Shown here in pieces: positions 1 to 10,269 of a stretch of DNA of 64,000 bases (its first letter is position 1; the number at the start of each line of letters is the position of its first letter). The notes under the pieces were generated by a model. The model was not told the DNA's origin. It saw only the letters and a program-made list of their open reading frames with translations, and did not search any database. Made by a program: the position numbers and the translations under genes. This stretch comes from Homalodisca vitripennis (lineage: Eukaryota; Arthropoda; Insecta; Hemiptera; Cicadellidae): positions 124,001-188,000 of the forward strand of contig NW_025776241.1 in NCBI RefSeq assembly GCF_021130785.1, in the 5' to 3' direction.

Positions 1-650
1 ATGCGGGAATTTAGATGTCCTCGGAGAATGAATGGTCCTATTAATCGATCATGAATGAGTCCACACCATACATTTACACTAAATCTGTGTTGAAAGTTGC
101 GCACGATTGTACTATGTGGATTTCCCTCTGCCCAAGTGTGTTCATTGTGAAGGTTGTTGACGCCATCTCGGGTAAATTGAGCTTCATCAGTGAATAAAAT
201 GGTTCTATGATGTTGACGGTTTCTAATTAACCAGTTGCAAAATTCCAATCGAAGAGGAGGATCTGTTGGTTGAATACTTTGAACTTGTTGTTTATGGTAA
301 GGGAACATGCTATTTTTGCGCAAAGTTCTCCATACTTCAGACTGAGACACTGCGAATCGCCTAGAAAGACGCCGTGTACTGACACCAGGACTGCGTTCAG
401 TAGCCATGATTATAGCCTCTTCCATATCTACATTATTCTGGGCAGGGCGATCCCGATAATTATTAATACTAGGAAGTTTACCTGTTACTCTTAGGGTACG
501 AAATGATCCACTGATCGTTTTTGGGTTTGGAACCCTGCGATTAGGAAATCGTCTTCGGTATTCTGCAGTAGCAGCGGTTGCATTTCCGTCACAAACGCCT
601 AAGACAAATACCATGTCGGCATATTCTTCCGTTGTAAATAACAAAGGCAT
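1..650 (-). pseudogene. DUF4817-type Tc1/mariner-like transposase, N-terminal part, frameshifted and cut by window edge
   Basis: The minus strand from an ATG at 650 translates to a helix-turn-helix start (MPLLFTTEEYADMVF) like the DUF4817 domain common in insect transposases. It continues with a second HTH (RRLSRRFAVSQSEVWRTLRK) and the first catalytic-core aspartate block (TILFTDEAQFTRDGV), then RFSVNVWCGLIHDRLIGPF before the window ends. One extra base near 540 shifts the frame, so the first ~37 codons and the rest lie in different frames. The product would bind and cut its own transposon ends in the nucleus. The remaining catalytic residues lie outside the window, so intactness there is unknown. 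No terminal repeat was seen between 651 and 887. Family assignment by motif recognition is strong. Confidence 0.8.
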
Positions 651-887
651 TGCAATTGTGATAGTAAGTTACTTTAAAATACACTTCACTAACAAACGAG
701 TAGTAAATTAATTGTATTAAATTGCACTCATTAAACTAGTACAGAATTGGTAACAAATAATTTGGATTCCTCAATAAATTGCAGTGTATTGTTGAACAGC
801 TGTATATGGTATATGGTATATACATGCAGAAAATCGTTTTTTAATGTTATTTACCAAAAAAACTTTTTCAAAAATGTGTGTTATCCA

Positions 888-1022
888 GTAGTTGCCAGTA
901 TCCAAAAAATATGTACCCAAAATCCAAAATTATATTTTATAACAACACTTTATAATGAATAAAAATACAAAGTTTTATTGCATTTGAACCACAAATAACT
1001 GCACAAAAAATTTTTTTTTTTA
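888..1022. repeat. 135-bp direct repeat, copy 1
   Basis: This AT-rich block, beginning GTTGCCAGTATCC and ending in a T run plus TTAA, recurs almost base for base at 2858-2992 in the same orientation. It lies on the 3' side of the decayed piggyBac gene at 1224-2858. No coding potential was recognised. Confidence 0.85.
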
Positions 1023-1223
1023 ATGTCAAATAGTGCCAAAAATGTTTTTCTGCATTATATTTGTCCTATCATTTAGTTATGAATATCCAAATGGGTTTTT
1101 ATCTTAATCTAAATTCTTGTAATAATATAAAAGTTTAGAATAATTAAATTACAAAGTTTTATTATAGTTGAACAAAAGATATTGAATAATAAAATAATAA
1201 AAGGGCACCGCGTAGAATTTGTA

Positions 1224-2858
1224 CTAACACTTGTGAATAGGAAAGCACTTGGTATGTAAACCTTTCTTACACTTATAACAAATGTACAATGACTTTTTTC
1301 TTTTGCCACCACCTTTGGTACTTGCTGCACTACATTCACAACAGTTTCTTTGCATATTATTTGGCAGTTTTTCAAAAAAGTTGTTACCTCCACCTTGCTT
1401 TTCTTCGTCACCACCAAAGTCAAAATCTGGCCTAGGGGGTCTTTGTTCTTTTATGTCAAACCATTCACGTGCTAAGTTATCAACCAAGGTTACAGTAAAT
1501 TTAAGTCTAGACATGGGTGTGGTTGTATTACTTTTGTACAAAATGAGTATATTTAAAATCATCCTAGATAAAAGATTAAAAGTGATCTTTTTCCAAAACT
1601 TGGTTGACTTACGGTCTCCCATATACTGGTGTAACATCTGGTCATGGCCATCTACACCACCCATGTAACAATTATAATCCCTAATAATCTTAGGTTTACT
1701 TGTAATGTATACTTTGTTTCCTCTTTTCTTTGATTTTTGTTGCTCCCCAGCCTTGGAGTCAGTTGACAACAACAATACTGGTTTGGATTTAGTTGCTCTT
1801 TGCCTGTAACCTAGTAACATCATGTAATTTTTTATATTTCCTTTGGCCTACTGCATAATTTGCTTTTAAATCTAAAGGTATGCCTCTTCAGTTGATTCTT
1901 ATAGTTCCTGTAATATGAGTAAGCTTTTTATACAACGCTTTAGCCAATCTAATTGATGAAAAGAAATTATCTACGAATAAATGAAACCCTTTGGATAAAT
2001 AATTTTCTGCATCAAGAAGTTTCATCGTAACATTGTACCCAAGCCCTTGTTCTTTGACCTGCTGTCTATCTGCATTTTTGCCCCTTTGTAAACAAAAAAA
2101 TGAAAACAATAATGGGTTATTGCGCCACACAATAACCACAACTTGACGCCGAATCTGTGATGTTTTTTAGGTAGGCATTGCATCAATGGATTATGGCATT
2201 TGGTGGGTATTATGCTCTCATCAATTGATAAAAATTAGTTTGGGGCATAATATAACTTAGAAACCTGGTTCATGTGGTCAATAAGGGGTTGAACACGGGA
2301 GCAAGGGTCATAATTTGGTTCTTTTGGCTTAGGAATATTTCTTTACTATGTGAAAATAAGCCAAAATATCTTGGAATCTGTTTCGACTAAACATTCTCTG
2401 AAACCACTTTACACATTGACTTTCGGTAGACCACCAATAACTTGCTATTGTGGGTTTGCGGTTTAGGCCCATGTTTATTAGTACACAAATAAACGCCTGG
2501 TTTACACAAAACACCTGGATTTCAGCAGGTGTAACACGTTGTCATGTTCGAAAGTTATCATTTGGCCCCTTTGTTAAGTTGTATCTAGTAACAACTTCTT
2601 CAGCATACATGTTAGTATATGTTGCAAACATTTAAGTAATGTAGTTGTAAAAAAGAGCCTAAAGTAGTCTATGACTGGGGAATTCACAGGGGGACAGTGC
2701 TTTACTCCGGTAAACTCCGAAAAAGAAAAAGAATGATCGTACCCTGGGTCATTATCCTCGTTCACATCCTCCTAACCATCATTATTCTCACCACTAGATT
2801 TATCATTTGAACTAAAATTGGTAGATCTAGATGCTGGCGGCCTTCCCTTAGTTCCCTG
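1224..2858 (-). pseudogene. piggyBac-type transposase, multiply frameshifted, N-terminus missing
   Basis: Minus-strand pieces follow the piggyBac (DDE_Tnp_1_7) order. EFTGVKHCPPVNSPVIDYFRLF is at about 2700-2640. INMGLNRKPTIASYWWST is at 2480-2420, GFHLFVDNFFSSIRLAKALY at 1990-1920 and IRDYNCYMGGVDGHDQML at 1690-1620. At the C-terminus (1330-1230) is a Cys-rich zinc-binding domain with CC-x-C, C-x2-C and H/C pairs. The pieces lie in different frames with several indels, so no protein can be made. About 90 acidic N-terminal residues expected from the related copy at 60228-61547 are absent, because homology stops where the 135-bp repeat begins at 2858. No paired TTAACCC ends were found, so the element boundaries are uncertain. 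Confidence 0.85.
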
Positions 2859-2992
2859 TAGTTGCCAGTATCCAAAAAATATGTACCCAAAATCCAAAAT
2901 TATATTTTACAACAACACTTTATAATGAATAAAAATACAAAGTTTTATTGCATTTGAACCACAAATAACTGCACAAAAATTTTTTTTTTTAA
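2858..2992. repeat. 135-bp direct repeat, copy 2
   Basis: This is a near-identical copy of 888-1022. Its terminal TTAA (2989-2992) is directly followed by the GGGGAGCTGAACGG end of the next element, so it doubles as that element's probable target site. Confidence 0.85.
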
Positions 2993-3424
2993 GGGGAGCT
3001 GAACGGTCCATAAGACTCCATGTTAAATTTGAATACTTTAAGACCCATCACCTCAGCAACACTTATTCCCACAGAACTGAAATTTTGGCACAGCATAGAT
3101 ACACTCTTTATAAAGGTACTGTATTAGAATTAGATTTTTTCAGTAACAATTTCATATAAAAAATTTTTTGTTTGTTTTAATATAATTTTTTGTAATAAAA
3201 TTGAAACAATTTTGCTCATGACATTTTTTATTTCTGTCTAATACACATAAATCTACTACAGTGTATCAATATATGGTTCATTTATAATCAGTAAAAATTT
3301 CATAGAGATATCTTTAGTAGTTTCTGAGAAAATGGGTTTTTAGTCCTGAAAAAATTGATTTCCGGAAAACTGGCGACAAAGTAAAATGTTATTTTCAAAC
3401 ATGCAAAACTTTTAAAAAGTTACC

Positions 3425-3893
3425 TTAAAATCCTCCTGGACAATAATCTTCATTAAGGTCCTCTTCCTCAGCTAGCATTTGTCTCCTTTTCTTGACTCTG
3501 GCATCCTTGGTCATGTCTTCAGCCGCTTTTTGAGCTTTACGTAGGCGCTCCAGATCCAAGCGATGCAGTGCTCGAACGGTGAACTTTCCCAAGTCTCTCA
3601 CACCCAACTGCTGTAGAGGTTGAAGCCTCCCCTTGTTTCCATCATTGAAAGTCTGAACACTGTCCCAAACACCTATTTCCAATGTTTTTTTTGCCAACAA
3701 ATGTTCCTTTGGGCACACGGGTCCACACACGTTATTAAATGACTCATTGACATTTTGCGTTTTGCCGTGTAAACATTTCCGCAGTAAATCTGGGGCAACC
3801 AAAGCGTTGTATACAGGCCTAATTGCTTCTACAACCGGTTCAGGAAGAGAGTTTTTGTGCTGAAAAGAGCTGAGGGTATAACTGAGCAGTTCT
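3425..3893 (-). pseudogene. PF20700 transposase A, C-terminal part
   Basis: This is the C-terminal end of the transposase whose N-terminal part lies at 5847-7066. It carries SLPEPVVEAIRPVYNALVA, the conserved CLHGKTQNVNESFNN block at about 3780-3735 (its Glu is a candidate catalytic residue), and a basic, coiled-coil-like tail ending YCPGGF. The stop is TAA at 3425-3427, followed at once by GGTAA, which looks like a splice donor. The frame on this side does not match the N-terminal part exactly across the reconstructed empty site, so at least one additional indel lies nearby. Confidence 0.85.
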
Positions 3894-4206
3894 AGCAAGA
3901 GCCGTGACCGGCGCGAGAGGGGAAGTGGAGTAAGGCATAGAGGGGCGAGAGGGAGGGAAGCACTAAGCCGCCCGCCTGGCCTCGCCGAGCGGCGCCGACG
4001 TGCTCACAAGCAACCACTATTCACAGATACCACATTCTAACCGCCGTCATAGCTACTTATTCCTTAATATTAATATTAGTAATTACATCATCTATGGCTT
4101 TAAACTATATATGACGAAATAATATTATCTAACCTATATAAAATCCTAGAACTATTTAAATAAAATAAAAAACTTACAGTTATTTAAATCAGGGGTTCTA
4201 TTCCAC

Positions 4207-5524
4207 TCAAGTCCACGTCATCCATTTCATCATCACTTTCTGGATGGCTGTCATCATTGTCATCTGTTCTAATGCCAAGTAATCCAATTCCACTTTTACA
4301 TGGTTCACACGAGCACTCCACTGTTCTCGTGTTATCTGGCTACATATCTCTACTACCAGTTGTTGAACTTCAGCTAATTTAAACGAAACGTTTCTTTTGG
4401 CTACACTTTCCTTAAGTAAACTCCATACCATTTCAATAGGATTTAAATCTGGGTGGTATGGTGGTAACCTTAAAACAGAATGGCCGGCTTCTGCCAGAAT
4501 AGCATCTACTTTAAACATTTTGTACTTTGGTTTATTTTCTTTAATAACTGAGTACAATTCTGGTTTTAACATTTCTTTAGAAAAGTGTATGTTTCGTTCT
4601 GATAGCCACTGTATCATGTCTGCCTTTAAAGTTGACGACGTGGGAGCTGGGTTCAACTGCACATTGTGGTAGGGTGCATTATCAATAACAATAACTGAGT
4701 TTTGGGGTATGTTAGGAATTAATTGTGTTCGTATCCATTTTTCATAGTTGCTGAAATTCATGTCACCATGATAATCCCCTGTTTTTTTTCCAGATATGAA
4801 CGTCAATTGTGCATTATTTACAAAGCCATCTTCGTTACCGGCATGAACTATTATTATTCTCTCTCCCTTACTAATAGGGGTTTTTAAACCTGCCTCGCTT
4901 CCATCACTCCAACTCAAGGGTTTTGTGTGTGTGTAGAATGAACGTAGGTCTCGTCCATATAGATTACTGGCCTACCTTCCGATCGATAATTCTGGATATT
5001 CCTCAAATATTTTAAACGTAGTTCCCTTATATCACTTTCTTCAACCAATACTTTCCTGTTATTAACTGATTTCCTCCAGCGAAAGTTTAGCTTGTGTAAA
5101 ACCTTACCTAATGACCATTTACTCCCTGTAAAATTAATTTTTTCTCTGAGAGCTGGTAATAGAGTTTTAACTGTTGGTCGTTCGCCATTGATTTTGTGGA
5201 ACTCATTTACAGTTCGCCTGACAACGCACAAATCAAACTCATCTAACTCCGTTTTGTTCTTTGCTCTATGTCGTTTTTTATTTGGCGTAGTAAACTGGGT
5301 TTCAGTCTGAACAACGGTTTTGCTTTCTGCAATAATTCTCTTTACAGACGTCAGTGATACACCCGTGGCTTCCGCTACACGACATTGAATTTTTTTAAAT
5401 GTATTGCAGCTCCAGTTTCAGCTTCACGTTTCATAAATTTGTACACATTTGCAATGATTTCTCGACATTGGCTATGCAATACTTTTCGTCCACCAATTAG
5501 TTTACGATGCTGCTGAGCTTCCAT
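4207..5524 (-). pseudogene. DD82E Tc1/mariner-superfamily transposase, nearly complete, two single-base frameshifts
   Basis: The ATG at 5524 opens MEAQQHRKLIGGRKVLHSQC, followed by an HTH (CRVAEATGVSLTSVKRIIAE). The catalytic core shows YMDETYVHS (first Asp, about 4965), VIVIDNAPYHN (second Asp, about 4685) and HPDLNPIEMVW (Glu, about 4430). Counting residues gives 82 between the second Asp and the Glu, much longer than the 34-41 of ordinary mariner/Tc1 families. Breaks are one indel in the A/T run near 5390 and one in an (AC)n run near 4925. Correcting both would give about 430 residues, so decay is recent. The tail is acidic/Met-rich. I recall a DD82E family named Sailor; that name is from memory. 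Confidence 0.85.
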
Positions 5525-5527
5525 ATT

Positions 5528-5702
5528 AATATGAGTACAAACAACAATAACACAACCACTATATAACACCTACAACGACAGCACTTAATATGAGTACAAA
5601 CAACAATAACACAACCACTATATAACACCTACAACGACAGCACTTAATATAAGTACAAACAACAATAACACAACCACTATATAACACATACAACAACGAC
5701 AG
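5528..5702. repeat. Three tandem copies of a 59-bp unit
   Basis: The unit begins ATGAGTACAAACAACAATAA and recurs with starts near 5531, 5590 and 5649, so the period is 59. The third copy has a small change and a short insertion near its end. It lies just upstream of the DD82E transposase start, in the subterminal region of that element, and could carry repeated transposase-binding or promoter sites (inference). Confidence 0.9.
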
Positions 5703-5846
5703 CACGGCCACGTGAACGCTAGATGTCAGCACAACTTAACGACACGACTCCAACGCCTGACAGCAGTGAACTGAGCCGGCTGCTACCCCCACTCCTACAT
5801 CTGACCACCTCTAGGCTACTGCGCATCTTTGGCCCACGGCTCTTGC

Positions 5847-7066
5847 TAGACCTGCTCTGCTGTACCTTCATGCTTGGCAATGTTGTATTTACACCAAGAG
5901 TTTGGGCCTTCTGGGCATAGCTGGTGTTCTGGCTTCTCGTCCGTTGAACGGGAATGACAGTAAGTTGCCCACACTGCCCTTCTCATTCCTTGTAAATCTC
6001 CAGAATTGTCCCTTATTGCTTTGCCATAATACGATTGCAACTGATCAATTCTTTTGTCTGTAAGCCTATGGGCTCCACCTAGAGGCTTATCGTCGCTAAT
6101 TTTGATTCCCTTCATTTTTTGTTTCAAGTTTCTAAGGCGTGTGCCCATTCGCTTCTCAACATGGCCTACACATTCAATTTTGCGTGTATCAAAGGTAGGG
6201 CCATAAGGTTGTGCACTTTTAACCCGCTCGAAGGCTTTTGAGTCACCGTCGCCTAACATTTCCATGTACCGGACACCTTTCTCTGCTATCGACCTGTTGA
6301 ACATTGTCACCGCGCCTACACCCTCCATTCCACCACTAGCTCCCTCATAGTTTTTAACACAGTTTCTTTCATGCTGAATTTTTTTAGCATTGTCTTTTGG
6401 TGGTAGTTTTGAACAGCCACTACAAAACTTGGTTAAAACTTCAGTATCAAGCACTTTTCCTGTATCTAAGTTTGTAATATTAGTGTAACCGTTCTTGGAT
6501 CTAAACCCACGCTTCTGCCAGCTTCCGTCAAATCCAATGGAGAGATCTGTGTTGGGCTCATTTAAATTCAATTCCACAGCTTCCTTAGCAGCTGCTGCTA
6601 TTGAACCCTTGGCAACAGTTTCAATCGATTCATGGAGTAAATCTGTGTACTTACCGCGTGCAGTACTTGGAGGAGGAAGATTGAGTAAAGCACATAACAC
6701 CTTCCCAGAATCAAGTCCTCGACCAATACAGCGTAGGCCATAAAACAATCTAATGTTAGTTTCAAACATGTTAGGCCTACCAGTACATTTGTCTGAAGTC
6801 CACACACTAAAGTCATGATGACAAGAAGTACACATAATGCAAAATTTACTTGCCAAGCCGTTCCGTTCGCCCTCAACTTCCTCAATATTTAGAACACCAC
6901 CACATTTCTTACATCCTAAATTTTTAATCAATGTTTCCAAGGCAACAAAATTTACAATGAAATTTCTAGACCTAGCTTCAAATTCACCAAAGTGATCACA
7001 GTCACTAACAAGGCTTAGGCCTAGTTTCTTTCTACTAGCACTAGTTCTTGAGATATATGACATCAA
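5847..7066 (-). pseudogene. PF20700 transposase A, N-terminal and central part
   Basis: This 406-codon open stretch begins at 7066 and ends in a TAG created at the DD82E insertion point. In order it shows a Cys4 zinc-binding pair (CKKCGG and CIMCTSC), NIRLFYGLRCIGRG, FDGSWQKRGFRSKNGY (candidate first catalytic Asp), YEGASGGMEG, MLGDGDSKAFERV (candidate second Asp), VGHVEKRMGTRLRNLK, LGGAHRLTDKRIDQLQSYYG and WCKYN. Copies D and CE have a small basic first exon upstream; here that is absent and replaced by the 3' end of copy B. The remaining C-terminal ~150 codons are at 3425-3893. Which residues are catalytic is inferred from conservation among the copies in this window. Confidence 0.9.
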
Positions 7067-7140
7067 ATGTACAAAAATGCTATTTTGCGGAAAACTACAA
7101 AAATGTAAAAATTAACATCAAAATATAAGTGATATTACCT

Positions 7141-8990
7141 TTAATGTAATCCTGTACCATAAGATGGGTTGTCTGGGTCTTCTGACTCCTTGTAAATGTC
7201 TTCCAGTCATCTTTTGCCTAATGTCCTGCTTTGTCGGATTTTTTTCAAGGTCAGTCATGGCCTTTTCTGCTTTTCGGAGTCAGTCCAAGTCCATCTTCTT
7301 CATAGCGGCAAGCATGTTAGATCCTACTTCCAGCCCTAACCCCTCTATATATTTTACACTTGCAGGAAAACCCTTCATTAATTTATAACACAGCATCATG
7401 TGCGCCAAATGTCAAGGTGTGTAATCGAACAAAAGTCCTTTTAGGAATACGAGACCATATGAGGTTGTTTAGTGACTCATTTGGGTTCTGGGACTTCCCT
7501 TTGAGGCACTTTGCTAATAACTGTGGATCAGACAGGCTCTTGAAAATTGGTTTTAATTTCAACATAATGGCTTCAGGGAGATGGAAATGTTTGCCATGGT
7601 CATAGGAGTTATTTTCGAGTTCTGCTTTTTTATATTTACACCACGTCAATTCATCATTCGGACACAATTGATATGTTGGCGTTTCATTTGTAGATTGGAC
7701 ATGAAAATATGTTGCCCAAACAGCTTTCTTCATCTCAACTACACTATGGGTGTTTCTCCTAATTGATAATCCATAAAACGTCTGAAGCTTTTGAACCGCA
7801 GCAGTCGTTAGTCGGTTTTTCCCAGACAAAGGTTTCCCATCTGACAATTTTTCTTTTTTACATTTATCTTTTAAAGTGCGTAGGCGAGTCCCCATACGCT
7901 TCTGTACATGACCTACGCACTCTAGTTTTCTAATTACTACATCAGGTACATAAGGTGGGGATTCTGAAACTGATTTATAGCCATTGGAATCCCCATCGCC
8001 CAAATAATCGATGTATCGTACATCATACTTAGACACTGATCTATGAAACAGATTTATTGCTCCGTCCACTTCCATACCTCCACTGGTCCCTAAATAATTA
8101 GCAATGCAATTCAGTTGGTGTTCTTTTTTTTCTTTTAGAGGACATAAACAAAACTTACTCATTGCATGAATGTCTTTTCCTTGTGAAGACTTCCTGTGTC
8201 AACTGAAGTAAGCTATACAATTCCATTCAGCGAAACATGTCACCTCTTCTGCCATGAAACCATCTACGGCAACACAAAGATCTCTCTTTTCAGGCCTATC
8301 ATTTTCCTTTACTGCTTCCTCAACAGCATGCTTCATTGATTGTTCAAAAACAGTTTGGGTTGAATCAGCTAAAACTTTCTCATGTCGCAAATACATAGTC
8401 GGAGGAGGAGTTAAGTTCATTATTCCACATATATTTTTGGCAGCACTGTACCCTTTGCCTATTGATCTCAATCCATATACTAACCTAAGGTTTAGATCAT
8501 ATAGGACTACATTATCATTAGCACTAACATATTTGGAATTGAGCAATGATTTATCTTTACCACAACTTGTAAAAATGAGGTTGAACTCGGAAACTAAACC
8601 TACTACTGACTTGCAACTTAGTTTCAATTTAGAATGACAACTTTAACAGACGGCAATTTCCTCAATAAATTCTCCAAAACTATCAATATCTATAAGATTA
8701 TATTTTTAAATTGCTCATTTTGTTGTCATAATATGACAAATTACCTTCTAACTTAGCCTTAGAACCAGAATCTACTTTAGGCCTAAGCCTACCATCAGGA
8801 TTAGATGGACTTGCAGTTGAGACTTTACTTGCCTATTCTTTTTAGCTTTGTTATAAGCTTTATATCTTGTACCAATCTTCTTTTTGTTACCCAGGATAGC
8901 AAATTCAAACACTTTATCACTTCACTTACTAAAATACACACAATTTATTCACAGAACAATAATGTTGTTTGTTCTATTCATAAATAAAAC
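7141..8990 (-). pseudogene. PF20700 transposase B, degraded
   Basis: The central part at 8627-8199 has LNLRLVYGLRSIGKG and CVAVDG but has lost the WQKRG motif. The second half at 8162-7383 has YLGTSGGMEVDGAINLFHRS, YIDYLGDGDSNGYKSV, LECVGHVQKRMGTRLRTLK, NRLTTAAVQKLQTFYG, WCKYKKAELENNSYDHG and CLKGKSQNPNESLNN. After a further frameshift a C-terminal tail ends PSYGTGLH at 7141. Remnants of a basic first exon (GNKKKIGTRYKAYNKAKKNR) are at about 8890-8830. Several indels and a small internal loss make it non-functional. The order and spacing of motifs equal those of copies A and D. Confidence 0.85.
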
Positions 8991-9326
8991 ATAAACAAAC
9001 AAATAAGCAGCTGGTTTCAGTTTCATGCATCTATTCATCTGCTTCAACTAACAGGTTAGCCAACACTAGAAAACAAAATTATACAGCTGCTATAAGTATT
9101 AGTAGCACTATAAAAAGTTCAGATTGATACAATTGCACGACCAAGGAGCTTTTTTACTAAAACTGAGTTGCAGGCCTTATTTCATTGATTTTTTCATGGC
9201 TTTATGATTTATGTATTACAAAGTGTTATATATCATTGGAAAGAGGAAATTTCAAACTGTAATATTCAATAAAAAAACCCCAAATTGAAAAATAGTAATT
9301 TATTTTTCAATTTAGACTCCCCTTAC
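7141..9326 (-). mobile_element. PF20700-type DNA transposon B
   Basis: The element is read from a probable 5' end at about 9326 (minus-strand AAGGGGAGTC, matching the GGGGA termini of the other copies, with TTAA degenerate to GTAA) to the transposase stop at 7141. The 3' untranslated part is missing because copy A begins within 75 bases of the stop. The 5' region 8650-9320 is non-coding apart from remnants of the first exon. Confidence 0.6.
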
Positions 9327-9422
9327 AAAAATATTTTACTGGACGTCCTAAAATTAGGACGTTGGGATCAAACGAAATTGTACCCCACGTCCTAAAATTA
9401 GGACGTTGGGATCGTAAGGGTT
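9327..9422. mobile_element. Residual piggyBac-like right end with two identical near-palindromes
   Basis: Reading inward from 9422 on the minus strand gives TTAACCCTTACGATCCCAAC, the TTAA-CCCT form of a piggyBac terminus. The hairpin-forming unit CGTCCTAAAATTAGGACG (8-bp arms, 2-base centre) occurs at 9344-9361 and again at 9388-9405. The rest of this element is not adjacent, because the 5' end of copy B interrupts at about 9326. Confidence 0.5.
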
Positions 9423-9594
9423 AAAGTGTTCAAATAATAGCCTAGAATATGTTGTAAAAATTTCAGTTTGATATCTCAAATGGTTTTTGAAAAAAGTGTT
9501 CCACAATGTAAAAAATGCAACTTTCGGGAATCGCGATTTATTAATGCGTACTATTTCAATGCTATAAAAAACAGATTTTACTTACAAATTGTGT

Positions 9595-9930
9595 TTAACT
9601 GATCACGAATCTCACAAAGATTTGATTGGTTAAAATTTTTATATGCACAACACAATCACAGGGCGAATTTATATCTGCGTTATGAGCTACAGTTACGGAT
9701 GGTGTATTCTCTATGCATACACTCTGTTCCTCCTGCAGCGGCTTCTTGCAGTCGTCACACAAAAAATTGGACTTTTCACCTTTAGAATACGAATATTCTT
9801 TTTTAGATTTCCCCACACACTCAAAATGAAACCACTTCATGCACTTTCCCTCGCACATTAATCCACCAGTAGTATTAGTAACCTTTTTAGGACACGCTCC
9901 ACAGACTGGATTCTTACTTGCAGGCGCCAT
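9595..9930 (-). CDS. PHD-finger protein fragment, possibly LINE ORF1-derived
   Basis: From an ATG at 9930 the product starts MAPASKNPVCGAC and shows a complete PHD-type Zn finger: C-x2-C, then C-x3-C, W-x2-C/H-x2-C and C-x2-C, ending FLCDDCKKPLQE. PHD fingers bind histone tails or DNA-associated proteins. In insects such short PHD proteins are often the 5' part of LINE ORF1 (family knowledge). The reading frame stays open only about 112 codons and ends without further domain. It lies beside a degenerate LINE reverse transcriptase (10270-11288) but on its 3' side, so it cannot be that element's own ORF1. A host gene is less likely given the surroundings. Confidence 0.55.
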   Translation of the reverse strand: MAPASKNPVCGACPKKVTNTTGGLMCEGKCMKWFHFECVGKSKKEYSYSKGEKSNFLCDDCKKPLQEEQSVCIENTPSVTVAHNADINSPCDCVVHIKILTNQIFVRFVIS

Positions 9931-10269
9931 TGTGAGTAATGACGCATGATAACAGACACCTGTAGACACCCATACAAATGCTGTCCTATATCATAAAGCA
10001 TTTTCAGTTATGCTGGAGCCCTGATGACAACACCAAGGTTGAGATTTAAGCTCCCATGAAGTACTTTGTGGAAAAACCAAAAATACACAACAAGATTATG
10101 ATTCCATGATCAGAAATCCAAATTCTTGCCACAAATCATTCTCAAGAATAGCATAGGCCCCAAGAAACTTGAAGGCCATTTAAGAAAAGAAAACCTCCTC
10201 TGAACCCCCTCAATAGCATCACAGGTATACCCCTAATCGCTATTCCAGATGGCACCGGCTTATTCAAGA
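9931..10269. other. No recognisable gene
   Basis: This stretch joins the PHD fragment to the reverse-transcriptase remnant. It may be LINE 3' sequence, but I could not identify a poly(A) tail or a duplicated target site. Confidence 0.4.

Larger units (their letters stand above)
3894..5847 (-). mobile_element. DD82E-type Tc1/mariner-superfamily element inserted into PF20700 copy A
   Basis: The two ends form an inverted repeat: TCTAGCAAGAGCCGTG at 3891-3906 and its reverse complement at 5835-5850. Within it a TA pair on each side is the probable duplicated target, so the TIR proper starts GCAAGAGCCGTG. Both flanks are parts of one PF20700 transposase gene, which independently supports the boundaries. 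The element is just under 2 kb, carries one minus-strand transposase gene and has a 59-bp triplicated subterminal repeat at 5528-5702. The left end is GC-rich. Confidence 0.85.
2989..7066 (-). mobile_element. PF20700-type ('Mutator-like' domain) DNA transposon A, 5' part missing, carrying a DD82E insertion
   Basis: The element's 3' end is TTAA followed by GGGGAGCTGAACGG at 2989-3006. The following ~400 bases are an AT-rich 3' region that resembles the 3' regions of the copies at 58374 and 13031 (shared ATGTTAAATTTG block). The transposase gene is on the minus strand (7066 to 3425) and is split by another transposon at 3894-5847. The 5' end with its small first exon is missing: at 7066-7141 the sequence runs straight into the 3' end of copy B. 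TTAA plus a GGGGA terminus recurs in several copies here and is unlike classical Mutator elements, which have 8-9 bp duplications. Confidence 0.7.

Noticed and set aside
1282..1668. Long plus-strand reading frame over the first piggyBac
   Set aside because: Antisense shadow of the piggyBac C-terminal coding region; no domain recognisable.
5528..5702. CRISPR-like array because of regular repeats
   Set aside because: Units are directly abutting with no unique spacers, in a eukaryotic transposon.
9344..9405. CCTAA/TTAGG motifs as possible insect telomeric repeat
   Set aside because: Only hairpin arms of two short palindromes; no tandem TTAGG array.
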